Below are positions 11,258-20,030 of a stretch of 64,000 nt of DNA, one piece after another. How positions within the stretch are numbered: position 1 is the first letter of the stretch; each line of letters starts with the position of its first letter. The notes beneath the pieces are model-generated. The model saw only the letters and a list, made by a program, of their open reading frames with translations, was not told where the DNA came from and did no database searches. The stretch spans positions 765,764 to 829,763 of the forward strand of contig NZ_KK211162.1 of assembly GCF_000620665.1 (NCBI RefSeq), given 5' to 3'. A program made the translations under genes and the position numbers. Source of the stretch: Sphingomonas sp. URHD0057. Lineage in GTDB: Bacteria; Pseudomonadota; Alphaproteobacteria; Sphingomonadales; Sphingomonadaceae.

Positions 11258-12730
11258 ATGCAGATTCGTTTCGCCGACGCGCGGCCCGAGGGCGACTATG
11301 CGCTGGTTCTGCCGGTCGCCGGCAAGGACCGCTCCGCGCTCAACGCGCTCGGCGCGGCGCAGCCGTCGGTGGTAGCAGCCCTCGAACGCCAGCGTTTCGA
11401 CGGTGAAGCCGCGAGCGCGGCGGAGCTGTTCATTGATGACCACGGCACGTCCCGGCGCCTGCTCGTTGTCGGTACGGGAAACGGATCCGACCAGCACGAT
11501 ATTGCCGAGAAGCTTGGCGGCACCGCGGTCGGGCGACTGCTGACCTCGGGCGAGGCCAAGGCGGTGGTCGACGTCACGGGCCTTGGGCTCGATGCGGACA
11601 GCGCGGCCCGGGTGGGTCTCGCGGCGGCGCTTCGGGCCTGGCGCTACGATCGCTACCGCACCAAGCTCAAGGACAAGCAAAAGCCGACTCTGAACGAGGT
11701 TATCGTGGTCGGTGGCGGGGAGGCCGCGGGCCAGCATTACATGGATCGCTGGGCACCGGTTTACGAAGGCGTCTCCCTGACTCGCGAGCTCGTCACCGAG
11801 CCGGCCAACATCATCTATCCCGAGAGCTTCGTCGAACGCGTCCAAGCCTCGCTGAAAGGATCCGGCGTCGACATCGAGGTACTTAACCGGGCGGCGATGG
11901 AGAAGCTCGGCATGGGCGCCTTGCTTGGCGTCGCCCAAGGTTCGGTACGCGAGGCGCGTCTTCTCATCCTGAAGTGGAACGGGGGCGGCGAAGGCGGTCA
12001 GCCGGTCGCCTTCGTTGGCAAGGGCGTGACCTTCGACACCGGCGGCATCTCGATCAAGCCGGCCGCCGGCATGGAAGCGATGAAGTGGGACATGGGCGGC
12101 GCCGGTGCGGTCGTCGGGGCGATGAAGGCGCTTGCGCTGCGCAAGGCCAAGGCCAACATCGTCGGTATCTGCGGACTGGTTGAGAACATGCCCGGCGGGA
12201 ATGCCCAGCGCCCGGGCGACGTCGTTACGACGATGTCGGGCCAGACTGTCGAAGTTATCAACACCGATGCGGAGGGCCGGCTCGTGCTCGCCGATGCGAT
12301 CACCTACGTCCAACGCAACTTCAAGCCTTCGACGATCATCGACCTCGCGACGCTGACCGGTGCGATCCTCATCAGCCTCGGCCACGAATGGGCCGGCCTG
12401 TTCTCCAACACCGATGAACTGGCAGAGAAGCTGCAGCAGGCCGGCGCGGATTCGGGGGACAAATTGTGGCGCATGCCGCTTGCCGAGCCGTTCGACCGGC
12501 TGATCGATTCGCCAATCGCCGACATGAAAAATGTCGGCCCTCGCGAGGGCGGTTCGATCACCGCGGCGCAGTTCATCCAGCGCTTCGTCGAGAATGGGGT
12601 GAAATGGGCGCACATCGATATGGCCGGCAAGGCCTGGTCCGATAAGCCGAGCGCCACCTACGACAAGGGCGCGACCGGCTACGGCGTTCGCCTGCTCGAC
12701 GAATATGTCGCCGAGGTGCTGGAGGCTTAA
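11258..12730 (+). CDS. pepA: Leucyl aminopeptidase (cytosol aminopeptidase, M17)
   Basis: A 490-residue M17 metallo-aminopeptidase that removes N-terminal residues from peptides; PepA also binds DNA in E. coli. The N-terminal alpha/beta domain spans about 1-160 and the catalytic domain follows. Metal and active-site motifs are present: VGKGVTFDTGGISIKPA (Lys and Asp ligands) and the family signature NTDAEGRLVLADA (Asp, Glu and Arg). The ATG at 11258 is chosen because GAGGAAT lies eight bases upstream. holC follows after six bases, an arrangement seen widely in proteobacteria. Confidence 0.96.
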   Translation: MQIRFADARPEGDYALVLPVAGKDRSALNALGAAQPSVVAALERQRFDGEAASAAELFIDDHGTSRRLLVVGTGNGSDQHDIAEKLGGTAVGRLLTSGEAKAVVDVTGLGLDADSAARVGLAAALRAWRYDRYRTKLKDKQKPTLNEVIVVGGGEAAGQHYMDRWAPVYEGVSLTRELVTEPANIIYPESFVERVQASLKGSGVDIEVLNRAAMEKLGMGALLGVAQGSVREARLLILKWNGGGEGGQPVAFVGKGVTFDTGGISIKPAAGMEAMKWDMGGAGAVVGAMKALALRKAKANIVGICGLVENMPGGNAQRPGDVVTTMSGQTVEVINTDAEGRLVLADAITYVQRNFKPSTIIDLATLTGAILISLGHEWAGLFSNTDELAEKLQQAGADSGDKLWRMPLAEPFDRLIDSPIADMKNVGPREGGSITAAQFIQRFVENGVKWAHIDMAGKAWSDKPSATYDKGATGYGVRLLDEYVAEVLEA

Positions 12731-12736
12731 GGAGCG

Positions 12737-13174
12737 GTGCAGGTCGATTTCTACCAGCTAGGCGGAAGTCCCGCCGATCAGGTCATCGCGAGCCTCGCGG
12801 AAAAAGTCATCGCCGCCGACGGCAGGCTGTTGGTGGTCGCGTCCGATGAGGCGTTCCTGACCCGGCTCGACCGCATGTTGTGGGACCACGGCCCGACCAG
12901 CTTCTTGCCCCACGGCCTTGCCGGCGGCGCCGATGACTCCCGCCAGCCGATCCTGCTGTCGCAGAGCCCCGATGCGCCCAACCTCGCCCGCAACATGCTG
13001 ATCGCCGATGGCGAGTGGCGGGATGCCGCGCTTGCCTACGACCGCAGTTTCTATTTGTTCGGCGCGGACACGCTCGACGCGGCCCGGCTGGCGTGGAAGC
13101 TGCTGGCCGGCAGGGATGGGGTGGAGCGCCGCTACTGGGCGCAGGTCGAGGGACGCTGGAAGCAGCAGGCCTGA
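12737..13174 (+). CDS. holC: DNA polymerase III subunit chi
   Basis: A 145-residue HolC (chi), the clamp-loader accessory subunit that contacts SSB. The opening MQVDFYQLGGSPADQVIASL, the central RLLVVASDEAFLTRLDRMLW and the C-terminal YDRSFYLFGADTLDAARLAW match the family layout. It begins with GTG at 12737; AAGGAG lies only two bases before it, a short spacing. It is coupled to pepA. A separate holD is usually missing in alphaproteobacteria, so chi probably works without psi. Confidence 0.92.
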   Translation: MQVDFYQLGGSPADQVIASLAEKVIAADGRLLVVASDEAFLTRLDRMLWDHGPTSFLPHGLAGGADDSRQPILLSQSPDAPNLARNMLIADGEWRDAALAYDRSFYLFGADTLDAARLAWKLLAGRDGVERRYWAQVEGRWKQQA

Positions 13175-13252
13175 GGGTTGCAGCGCTTGGTCCGCGCGGC
13201 TAGGCGCAGCGGCCAATTCCCCATTCACCCAAATACAGGAGACCGCCCGGTC

Positions 13253-13675
13253 ATGGCCGTGACGCGCACCTTTTCGATCATCAAGCCCGATGCGACTCGC
13301 CGCAACATCACCGGCGCCGTCACCAAGATGCTGGAGGAAGCGGGCCTCCGCGTCGTCGCGTCCAAGCGCATCCACATGACCCGCGATCAGGCCGAAGGCT
13401 TTTACGCGGTCCACAGCGAGCGGCCGTTCTACAACGATTTGTGTGCCTTCATGACGTCAGGGCCGGTGGTGGTTCAAGTCCTCGAGGGCGACAATGCGGT
13501 GCAGCGCAACCGCGACGTGATGGGCGCTACCAATCCGGCCGACGCGGCCGAGGGGACGATCCGCAAGGCCTTCGCCGAGTCGATCGAGGCGAATTCGGTC
13601 CACGGCTCGGACAGCGACGAGAATGCGAAAATCGAGATCGACTTCTTCTTCAGCCAGTCCGAAATCGTCGGCTAG
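13253..13675 (+). CDS. ndk: Nucleoside diphosphate kinase
   Basis: A 140-residue NDK that passes phosphate from ATP to other (d)NDPs by a phospho-histidine. The N-terminus [14 protein letters not shown], the middle [14 protein letters not shown] and the active-site NSVHGSDS with His117 are all standard. The ATG at 13253 is preceded by AGGAGA with good spacing; the frame is open upstream but not family-like. The stop codon abuts that of the convergent unknown gene with no spacer. Confidence 0.97.
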   Translation: MAVTRTFSIIKPDATRRNITGAVTKMLEEAGLRVVASKRIHMTRDQAEGFYAVHSERPFYNDLCAFMTSGPVVVQVLEGDNAVQRNRDVMGATNPADAAEGTIRKAFAESIEANSVHGSDSDENAKIEIDFFFSQSEIVG

Positions 13676-14170
13676 TCAGCGGCCAAAGCCGGTCAGCCGC
13701 AAGGAGCGGCCGCCGAACAAGCCTCCGCCCTCCCAGCGGTAGCGCAGCACGTAGCTGCCGCCGCCGCGCCGGTCCTTGCCCATTTCGACGTAACGGGCAT
13801 CGATCCGGACCGGCAGGCTGTGCGCGCCCTTTGCGTCGTCCTTGTCGCCGATCGCCGATTCGACGGAACCGGCGTCCAATCTGCCGTCACTCCCGAGCTC
13901 GATCGGGCTTGCGCCCTTGATCGTCAATGTCAGCGATTCGAGGGCATGGCTCTGCTCGATCGGCTCGATGACCAGCGCGCGGCCCTCATCCTGGACGGTT
14001 CCGCGAAGAGTCAGCGGGATCGCCTGGCGCTGCTCGACGACTCGCGTCGGCTTGTCCTCGCTGCTGCTCTTCCACGCGATCCACACGCCGACCGCCGAGA
14101 CAGCCAGCGCGGCGATTGCGATCAGCTCACCCAGGTTGATCAAGCGGCGGTGGGCCTGGTCGTCGGTCAT
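13676..14170 (-). CDS. Hypothetical single-pass membrane protein, last gene of the purMN operon
   Basis: A 164-residue protein I do not recognise. A short cytoplasmic N-terminus (MTDDQAHRRLINLGE) leads into one membrane segment (about 13-33, LIAIAALAVSAVGVWIAW). The remainder is a soluble, beta-rich domain likely to face the periplasm (IPLTLRGTVQDEGRALVIEP; SLTLTIKGASPIELG; GGSYVLRYRWEGGGLFGG). Its ATG overlaps the stop of the MmcQ-like gene by four bases (14167-14170), so it is translated with the purM-purN-mmcQ operon. No catalytic motif is visible. Confidence 0.7.
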   Translation of the reverse strand: MTDDQAHRRLINLGELIAIAALAVSAVGVWIAWKSSSEDKPTRVVEQRQAIPLTLRGTVQDEGRALVIEPIEQSHALESLTLTIKGASPIELGSDGRLDAGSVESAIGDKDDAKGAHSLPVRIDARYVEMGKDRRGGGSYVLRYRWEGGGLFGGRSLRLTGFGR

Positions 14171-14523
14171 CGGCCGCCTGCTTCGAGCAATCGTCGCGGC
14201 GCCGCAAGCTCCCAGCTCGCCGCGATGCGGTCGGCGACACGGTCCCAGTCGACGCCATTACCGACGAGATTGATCGAGATCCAGCTCGGCAGGTACGCGG
14301 GCTTCGAATAAGTGGCGGGATCGGCCTCGATCAGCATGGACTGCTCGTCGAAGCTGCTGACCCGGACGCAGACGACGGTCTTCGCGTCGCCGTGATGATT
14401 GTCGCGGAACTGCGCGAACTGCTTGCCGGCGACGAAAAAGGTCGGCTGGCCGTGCGATAGCCGCTCTTCCGTCTCGGGGAGATCGAGCGCGGCCTGCCGC
14501 ACTTGGTTCAAGGCTTCGGTCAT
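14167..14523 (-). CDS. MmcQ/YjbR family protein
   Basis: A 118-residue protein of the MmcQ/YjbR fold (DUF419-like). Typical elements are ALDLPETEERLSHGQPTFFV at the N-terminus, the mid-protein VCVRVSSFDEQSMLIEADP, and 'PAYLPSWISINL...DWDRVADRIAASWELAAP' in the C-terminal half. Members have a CyaY-like fold and are described as DNA-binding, but their role is not established. Both ends overlap neighbouring genes by four bases (purN upstream, the unknown membrane protein downstream), so it is a coupled passenger of the purine operon. Confidence 0.82.
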   Translation of the reverse strand: MTEALNQVRQAALDLPETEERLSHGQPTFFVAGKQFAQFRDNHHGDAKTVVCVRVSSFDEQSMLIEADPATYSKPAYLPSWISINLVGNGVDWDRVADRIAASWELAAPRRLLEAGGR

Positions 14524-15080
14524 TTGTGGACGAACTCGCCCAGCACTTTGGGGTAAAGTTGATGTTCGGCGGCGAGCACTCGTTGTTCAAGGCTTTCGGG
14601 AGTGTCATCGGGCTCGATCGGTACTTCCGCGCTGCCGAGCACCTCGCCCGCGTCAAGCTCCTCGGTGACGAGGTGGACCGAGCAGCCGCTGACCGCGTCC
14701 CCCGCCGAAAGCGCGCGCACATGGGTATCGAGGCCCTGGTATTTGGGCAGCAGTGACGGGTGAATGTTGACGATCCGCCCACGCCACTGATCGACAAACC
14801 AGGGCGAGAGGATGCGCATAAAGCCGGCGAGGGCGATCGTCCCGACCTGGTGGTCGTGGAGCGCGGCACTGAGAAGCCGGTCGAACTCCTGCTTGTCCAC
14901 GCCTTTGCCGTCCAATGCCCAAGTCGGCAGGCCGGCGGCGCGTGCCCATTCGAGACCGGGCGCGAGCGGCTTGTTGGATGCGACTAGCACGACCTCATAG
15001 CCCTGAGCCTGTTCGACCAGCGCCTTCATATTGCTGCCGCGACCCGAGATCAGGATCGCCACTCGACCCGGATCACGCAT
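14520..15080 (-). CDS. purN: Phosphoribosylglycinamide formyltransferase
   Basis: A 186-residue PurN that formylates GAR with 10-formyl-tetrahydrofolate, step three of purine synthesis. Motifs: [14 protein letters not shown] for phosphate binding; the catalytic triad segment [12 protein letters not shown] (Asn, His) and [13 protein letters not shown] with the catalytic Asp. The start overlaps the purM stop by eight bases. PurM and PurN make consecutive intermediates of one pathway, so the coupling makes biochemical sense. Confidence 0.96.
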   Translation of the reverse strand: MRDPGRVAILISGRGSNMKALVEQAQGYEVVLVASNKPLAPGLEWARAAGLPTWALDGKGVDKQEFDRLLSAALHDHQVGTIALAGFMRILSPWFVDQWRGRIVNIHPSLLPKYQGLDTHVRALSAGDAVSGCSVHLVTEELDAGEVLGSAEVPIEPDDTPESLEQRVLAAEHQLYPKVLGEFVHK

Positions 15081-16164
15081 TGTGGGTCGCGGACCAATCC
15101 TCGGTCGAGTTCCAGGTTCCCGCCTTGCCCTGAACGGTGCAGCCGCGCGGCCCGGCTTCTATGCGACCGATACGCTGAGCAGCTCCGGTGAACAGGTATT
15201 GATCGCTCAGCAACTCGTCCGCGTTGTCCTCGCTCACGATGACGGCCATCCCAATGCCGCAGTTGAAGGTCCGGGCCAGCTCCTCCGGGGCCACGTTTCC
15301 GCCCTCCTGCAGAAGCGCGAAGATCGCGGGCAGATCCCACAGTCCGGTATCTACGACAGCATGGCAATTTTCAGGCAAAACTCTTGGAATATTCTCAAGA
15401 AGTCCGCCACCGGTGATATGTGCAAGACCTTTGATCTGGCCCTTTTGGATCGCCGGGAGAAGCTGGCGAACGTAGATGCGCGTCGGTTCAAGCAGCATCT
15501 CGCCAAGAGTTTTTCCGCCCTCGGACGGAAGCGGCTCCTCGAGATTCCAGCTATGCTCGGCAATGATCCGCCGGACCAGCGAGAAGCCGTTGCTGTGGAC
15601 CCCCGAGCTGGCAAGTCCAAGGATCAGGTCGCCGGGAGCGATGTTCGCTCCCGTCAGCACCTGGTCCCGCTCGACCGCGCCGACGCAGAAGCCGGCGAGG
15701 TCGTAATCGCCCGGCGCGTACATGCCGGGCATTTCCGCGGTTTCGCCGCCGATAAGCGCACAGCCGGCCTGGCGGCAGCCTTCGGCGATCGAGGCGACCA
15801 CTGCCGCGGCCACTTCATTGCCGAGTTTCCCGGTCGCGTAATAGTCGAGGAAGAACAGCGGCTCGGCGCCTTGAACGATGAGGTCGTTGGCGCACATAGC
15901 AACAAGGTCGATGCCGACACCTTCGTGCCGCCCGGTCTCGATCGCCAGCTTGAGCTTGGTCCCGACCCCATCGTTGGCGGCAACCAGCAGCGGATCGCTG
16001 TAGCCGGCCGCCTTGAGGTCGAAAATGCCGCCGAAACCCCCAAGCTCGGCGGTCGCGCCAGGTCGGGCGGTCGAACGGGCAAGGGGGCCGATCGTCTTGA
16101 CCAGCGCGTTTCCGGCATCGATCGAGACGCCGGCGTCGGCATAAGTCAGGGGCTTTTGGCTCAT
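15073..16164 (-). CDS. purM: Phosphoribosylformylglycinamidine cyclo-ligase (AIR synthetase)
   Basis: A 363-residue PurM that closes the imidazole ring of AIR using ATP. Family elements: [14 protein letters not shown], a glycine-rich segment [24 protein letters not shown], the nucleotide-site [31 protein letters not shown] and [13 protein letters not shown]. The ATG at 16164 is chosen because the family begins here; the open frame further upstream is not conserved. It is the first gene of purM-purN-mmcQ-unknown and is divergent from the DUF2066 gene 65 bases away. Confidence 0.96.
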   Translation of the reverse strand: MSQKPLTYADAGVSIDAGNALVKTIGPLARSTARPGATAELGGFGGIFDLKAAGYSDPLLVAANDGVGTKLKLAIETGRHEGVGIDLVAMCANDLIVQGAEPLFFLDYYATGKLGNEVAAAVVASIAEGCRQAGCALIGGETAEMPGMYAPGDYDLAGFCVGAVERDQVLTGANIAPGDLILGLASSGVHSNGFSLVRRIIAEHSWNLEEPLPSEGGKTLGEMLLEPTRIYVRQLLPAIQKGQIKGLAHITGGGLLENIPRVLPENCHAVVDTGLWDLPAIFALLQEGGNVAPEELARTFNCGIGMAVIVSEDNADELLSDQYLFTGAAQRIGRIEAGPRGCTVQGKAGTWNSTEDWSATHNA

Positions 16165-16229
16165 CGCGAGCCGCCAGTAGAGACAAGCTGCTTGGATTTC
16201 CACGCCGTTGTCGCCAAAAGGCGCCGCGA

Positions 16230-17516
16230 ATGCTGCGCCGCCGCTTTGCCATCCCTTTATTGCTGCTGGTCGCCATCTCCGGGCTGTCGGCGCTTGTCTA
16301 CGCGCAGCTCGAAGGTGGCGACCGCGGGATCTCGCCGATCGACAGTTCGGGCACGCTCGAGATCACGGGCATCCATGTCGACGTTGGCGGCACCGATCCG
16401 CAGGCGACCCGCTACGCGGGCTGGCGCATCGCCCAGCGCCAGGGATTCAAGGCGCTGTGGGCGAAGATGCACCATGCGCCGATCGGCCAGGCGCCGAACT
16501 TGCCCGACGGCACGCTCGACCAGATCGTCAGCTCGATCAACGTCGAGCACGAGCTGATCGGGCCCAACCGCTATATCGCCGATCTCGGGATACTGTTCGA
16601 TCGCGCGCGTGCCGCACCGTTCCTCGGAGTCGAAGGAGGCGAGGTTCGGCGGTCGGTACCGATGCTGCTGATTCCGGTGACGATCACCGCCGGGACCGCG
16701 ACCAGCGTCGAGCTGCGCAACGCCTGGCAGCGCGCCTGGGCCCAGTTCCGCACGTCGCAGAGCCCGATCGATTATGTCCGGGTGAGCGGCCTTGGAGTCG
16801 ACCCGATGCTGGTCAACGCGGCGCAGGTTTGGCGTCCCGGCCGAGGTTGGTGGCGCAACATCATCGACCTCTATGGCGCTGCCGACATCCTGGTCGCCGA
16901 GGTCCAGCTGCAACGGCTTTATCCCGGGGGTCCGGCGCGCGGGCGGTTCATCGCCCGCCACGGTCCCGATGGTGAAATTGTCGGTGGCTTCACCTTGACC
17001 GCCCGCAACAGCGATCAGATCCCGGCGATGATGGCGCAGGGCGCGGAGCGCATGGACGAGTTGTTCGGCCAGGCGCTTGCCGCCGGCCGGCTCAATCGCG
17101 ACGAATCGCTCAACCTGCCGCCGCCGCCGCTGATCGAACTGCCGCCGACCGAGGTGTCGGCCGCGCCGGTCAACCTCGCCAACGCATTCCAGGTGCAGGT
17201 CACCGGCAAGAACGTAAATTTCTACAATTTCGCGATGGCGCACCTGCGCACGCTGCCCGGCGTTGAATCGGCGAGCCCGCAGCAGATCAACCCTGGCGGC
17301 ACCAGCTACATCCTGGTCAAGTTCAAAGGCGACATCTCCCAATTGGCGGGAGCGCTTGGCGCTCGCGGATGGGTGGTCGAAGTCGCTGGCACCGTAGTTC
17401 GCCTCCGGTCCGATTCCGACAAGCCGCCGGCGATGCCGCCGTCGCCCACGCAGCCCGCGCCCGCACCTCAGCCGGTGCCACCGGCGCAACCGGCGGCGAA
17501 GACCGGGGACGAATGA
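16230..17516 (+). CDS. DUF2066 domain exported protein
   Basis: A 428-residue protein with an N-terminal signal peptide or anchor ([20 protein letters not shown]) and a DUF2066-like domain over about 40-250 ([50 protein letters not shown]). A second domain at about 315-395 ([20 protein letters not shown]) is followed by a Pro-rich tail with many PAP/PQP repeats. The function is unknown. The location between purM and hda is shared by DUF2066 genes in many proteobacteria. The stop overlaps the hdaA start (ATGA, 17513-17516). Confidence 0.8.
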   Translation: MLRRRFAIPLLLLVAISGLSALVYAQLEGGDRGISPIDSSGTLEITGIHVDVGGTDPQATRYAGWRIAQRQGFKALWAKMHHAPIGQAPNLPDGTLDQIVSSINVEHELIGPNRYIADLGILFDRARAAPFLGVEGGEVRRSVPMLLIPVTITAGTATSVELRNAWQRAWAQFRTSQSPIDYVRVSGLGVDPMLVNAAQVWRPGRGWWRNIIDLYGAADILVAEVQLQRLYPGGPARGRFIARHGPDGEIVGGFTLTARNSDQIPAMMAQGAERMDELFGQALAAGRLNRDESLNLPPPPLIELPPTEVSAAPVNLANAFQVQVTGKNVNFYNFAMAHLRTLPGVESASPQQINPGGTSYILVKFKGDISQLAGALGARGWVVEVAGTVVRLRSDSDKPPAMPPSPTQPAPAPQPVPPAQPAAKTGDE

Positions 17517-18136
17517 AGCCCGGCCCCGACCAGATCGCGCTCCCGCTCGACTGGCCGCACAGCGAGGGTGACGCGCGCTTCATCGTGTCCGACGCGAATC
17601 GCCAGGCGTTCGAACATTTTCGGCAATGGAGCTTGTGGCCGGTCAAGGCGACGATCCTCACCGGTCCGCGGCGGTCGGGAAGGACGCTGCTCGCGCGCAG
17701 CTTCGTCGAACGCGTCGGCGGGCGGCTGTTCGACGACGCCGAGCAGCGCAACGAGGAGGAGCTGTTCCACGCCTGGAATCAGGCGCAGGACATTGGCCGG
17801 CCGTTGATCATGATCGCGGACGAAGTGCCGCCCGCCTGGACGCCGCGTCTGCCCGACCTCCAGACCAGGCTGGCGGTTACTCCGGTCGTTCGTATCGAGC
17901 TCCCCGACGATGTCCTGTTCGGCGCGCTGATCCAGCTGTTCTTCGCGGACCGCGGGCTGCATATTCCGCCGGACGCCTTGCGCTTCATGGTCGAGCGCCT
18001 GCATCGCGATTACTGGACCGCCGAGCGCGCCGTCGAAGCGGTCGACCGGTTCGCAATCGCCGAGCGCGCGCGATTGTCGCTGCCCACCATCCGTCGAGCC
18101 CTGATGGAAGCGAAGATGATCGGCGAAGCCGCCTAG
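17513..18136 (+). CDS. hdaA: DnaA-homologous regulator of initiation HdaA
   Basis: A 207-residue AAA+ protein related to DnaA domain III. With the sliding clamp it promotes ATP hydrolysis by DnaA and so prevents re-initiation. The N-terminal QIALPLDWP is the clamp-binding region; the P-loop is GPRRSGRTLLA, with Arg in place of the usual Lys as also found in E. coli Hda. LIMIADEVPP fills the Walker B position and RLAVTPVVRIELPDD the sensor region. It lacks the DnaA DNA-binding domain IV. The start overlaps the DUF2066 stop and the stop shares CTAG with the I78 gene. Confidence 0.9.
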   Translation: MKPGPDQIALPLDWPHSEGDARFIVSDANRQAFEHFRQWSLWPVKATILTGPRRSGRTLLARSFVERVGGRLFDDAEQRNEEELFHAWNQAQDIGRPLIMIADEVPPAWTPRLPDLQTRLAVTPVVRIELPDDVLFGALIQLFFADRGLHIPPDALRFMVERLHRDYWTAERAVEAVDRFAIAERARLSLPTIRRALMEAKMIGEAA

Positions 18137-18426
18137 CCGCAGCGGATCTTGGTAATCTTGTTAGCCTCGTCGAGCCAGATCGTGACCCGGTCCGCGCGAT
18201 AATCCATGGTGAGCATCACATTGGGCGGCGCCCAGCGAATGACCGCGGCATGAGTCGCGGCGAGGATTGCCTTGCCGACGGCGTCACTTCGCACCTCGCC
18301 GAAGTGACTGTCGGCCGCGCCTTCGACGCAAGTGTGACCCGGGGTTTGGCCATGCACGACCGGCTGCGCAGGCGCCGTCGAGCAGGCAACGAGCAGGGCC
18401 GGTGCGATGAGGACGATCTTACGCAT
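18133..18426 (-). CDS. I78-family peptidase inhibitor-like lipoprotein (copy 1)
   Basis: A 97-residue lipoprotein: signal MRKIVLIAPALLVAC with lipobox LVAC, then a small I78-like domain ending MDYRADRVTIWLDEANKITKIRCG. I78 inhibitors block serine proteases and end in this 'D-x-R-x-x-R-(L/V)-x(3)-x-D-x-x(n)-CG' pattern, with a cysteine pair (here Cys33 and the penultimate Cys) that can form a disulfide. A very similar protein is encoded 20 bases upstream. The likely place of action is the periplasmic face of a membrane. Whether it inhibits a host or an environmental protease is unknown. Confidence 0.75.
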   Translation of the reverse strand: MRKIVLIAPALLVACSTAPAQPVVHGQTPGHTCVEGAADSHFGEVRSDAVGKAILAATHAAVIRWAPPNVMLTMDYRADRVTIWLDEANKITKIRCG

Positions 18427-18446
18427 TTGAAAATCTCCCGCGCTTT

Positions 18447-18743
18447 TTAGCCGCAGGTCATCGATACCACACGGTTCTCGGCGTTAAGCTGAACGGTCAG
18501 GCGATGCGCACTGTGATCCATCGTCACGGCTTGCCCCGCGGCCACCCAGCGCAGCTTCGGCGCTCGTGCCGCGGTCATCAACCTGGCGGCGAGCGCGACC
18601 GACGCGGGCTGTCCGACGAAGGAGTTGAGGATCGCGCTCGGTTCGCACTTCGAACCTGGCGGAACCTGGTCGATCCCGACCTTGAGATTCTGGGTGGCTG
18701 CGCAAGCGATCAGAGCGATGGGCGCAAGTACGAGCTTATGCAT
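18447..18743 (-). CDS. I78-family peptidase inhibitor-like lipoprotein (copy 2)
   Basis: A 98-residue protein similar in plan to copy 1: signal with lipobox LIAC, then 'SKCEPSAILNSFVGQPAS' and the I78 ending MDHSAHRLTVQLNAENRVVSMTCG. The 'VGQPAS' segment matches the canonical I78 glycine loop better than copy 1. The ATG at 18743 is chosen over the GTG two codons upstream because GGAGAG is properly spaced. The start lies eight bases inside the 3' end of rnd, so translation is coupled to rnd. It is probably a tandem duplicate with copy 1. Confidence 0.77.
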   Translation of the reverse strand: MHKLVLAPIALIACAATQNLKVGIDQVPPGSKCEPSAILNSFVGQPASVALAARLMTAARAPKLRWVAAGQAVTMDHSAHRLTVQLNAENRVVSMTCG

Positions 18744-19920
18744 CGACACTCTCCGGCTCGGCCACTCGGCTCATCTTGAGCTTGCCGTTCTCGATCGCGA
18801 AGGCGAGGCGGCCCTCGACCAGATCGAGCGCGTCCTTGCCGAATTGCTCGTAGCGCCAGCCCGACAGCATATTGAGGCCCTTGCGGACGCCTGCCGCCAG
18901 AGCCTCGAGGTCGTCCGACCGCGCAATCAGCTTGGCGGCGACGCCGCTTTCCTTGGCGCGGATCTTGAGCAGCAGCTTGAGGAGGTCGCTGACGAGGACG
19001 GCGTCCTTGGTGAGGCCAGGGCGTTTCGGGTCCCGCTCAGGCATTTCTTCAGGATCGAGCGGCTTGACGTTGGCCAGCGCGGCCACCAGCCGCGCGCCGA
19101 TATCGTTGTTCCGCCATCCCGCCGACAGCCCGCGCACTCGGCCAAGGTCGTCCTGGGTCTTTGGCGGATGGAGCACAATCTCGGCCAGAGTGTCGTCCTT
19201 GATGATCCGGCCGCGCGGCAGGTTCTTCGATCGCGCCTCGGTCTCGCGCCACGCCGCGAGCGCCTTCAGGCGGCCGAGCACCGCGGGGTTGCGGCTCGGA
19301 AGCTTGAGCCGCTTCCACGCGTCCTCCGGCGGAAAGGCGAAGCTCGAGGGATCGGCGAGGCGTTCCATCTCTTCGTCCAGCCAGGCTCCGCGCCCGGTCT
19401 TGCGGAGCTTCTCCACCATGCGCGGGAACACGGTCGCAAGATGGGTGACGTCAGCAATGGCATAATCGATCTGGCGCTTGTCCAGCGGTCGGCGGCCCCA
19501 GTCCGTGAAGCGCGCGCCTTTATCGAGGCTGTGCCCGAGCAGGCTCTCGATGAGATTCGAATAGCCGATCTGCTCACCATGGCCGAGCGCCATCGCGGCG
19601 ATCTGGGTATCGAACAACGGGCTGGGGGCTTTTCCCGTCAGATTGTGGATAATCTCGAGGTCCTGTCCCCCGGCGTGGAAGACCTTGAGGACGTCTTCGT
19701 TCTCGACGAACAGCGACAGCAGGGGCTTGAGGTCGAGATCAGCCTTGGGATCGATCGCCGCCGCTTCATCGACGCTCGCGACCTGGATCAGGCACAGGTC
19801 GGGCCAATAAGTATTCTCGCGCATGAACTCGGTGTCCACGGCGATGAATGGATGCTTCGAGAGGCGATCGACCAGGGCCTGGAGGTCGTCCGAACGGGTG
19901 ATCAAAGGATGGATACGCAT
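18736..19920 (-). CDS. rnd: Ribonuclease D
   Basis: A 394-residue 3'-5' exoribonuclease that trims tRNA and other RNAs. The DEDD-Y catalytic residues sit in AVDTEFMRE (Asp, Glu), FHAGGQDLEII (Asp) and YAIADVTHL (Tyr, Asp). The exonuclease domain covers about 1-170 and an HRDC domain about 205-290 (LKALAAWRETEARSKNLPRG), with a second helical region after it. The two I78 lipoprotein genes follow in the same direction, the first overlapping by eight bases. The gene starts about 110 bases from the divergent aspS. Confidence 0.95.
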   Translation of the reverse strand: MRIHPLITRSDDLQALVDRLSKHPFIAVDTEFMRENTYWPDLCLIQVASVDEAAAIDPKADLDLKPLLSLFVENEDVLKVFHAGGQDLEIIHNLTGKAPSPLFDTQIAAMALGHGEQIGYSNLIESLLGHSLDKGARFTDWGRRPLDKRQIDYAIADVTHLATVFPRMVEKLRKTGRGAWLDEEMERLADPSSFAFPPEDAWKRLKLPSRNPAVLGRLKALAAWRETEARSKNLPRGRIIKDDTLAEIVLHPPKTQDDLGRVRGLSAGWRNNDIGARLVAALANVKPLDPEEMPERDPKRPGLTKDAVLVSDLLKLLLKIRAKESGVAAKLIARSDDLEALAAGVRKGLNMLSGWRYEQFGKDALDLVEGRLAFAIENGKLKMSRVAEPESVDA

Positions 19921-19954
19921 GAGTCCTCATGGCCAATAGCCGCGCCCTCGCGGG

Positions 19955-19960
19955 TTGACA
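19955..19960 (+). promoter_or_regulatory. aspS: Perfect -35 hexamer upstream of aspS
   Basis: TTGACA occurs at 19955-19960, about 70 bases before aspS. No good -10 hexamer stands 15-18 bases downstream (TTGAAG, TGAAGC and GAAGCG are the options), so the promoter is only suggested. A 10-base palindrome CGTTCGAACG follows within the leader just before the start codon. Confidence 0.3.
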
Positions 19961-20030
19961 AAAAGCTTTCCCCCATTGAAGCGCGGCCCGCGTTTTCCGC
20001 CATCATCGTTCGAACGAGAACCGTTTCCAA

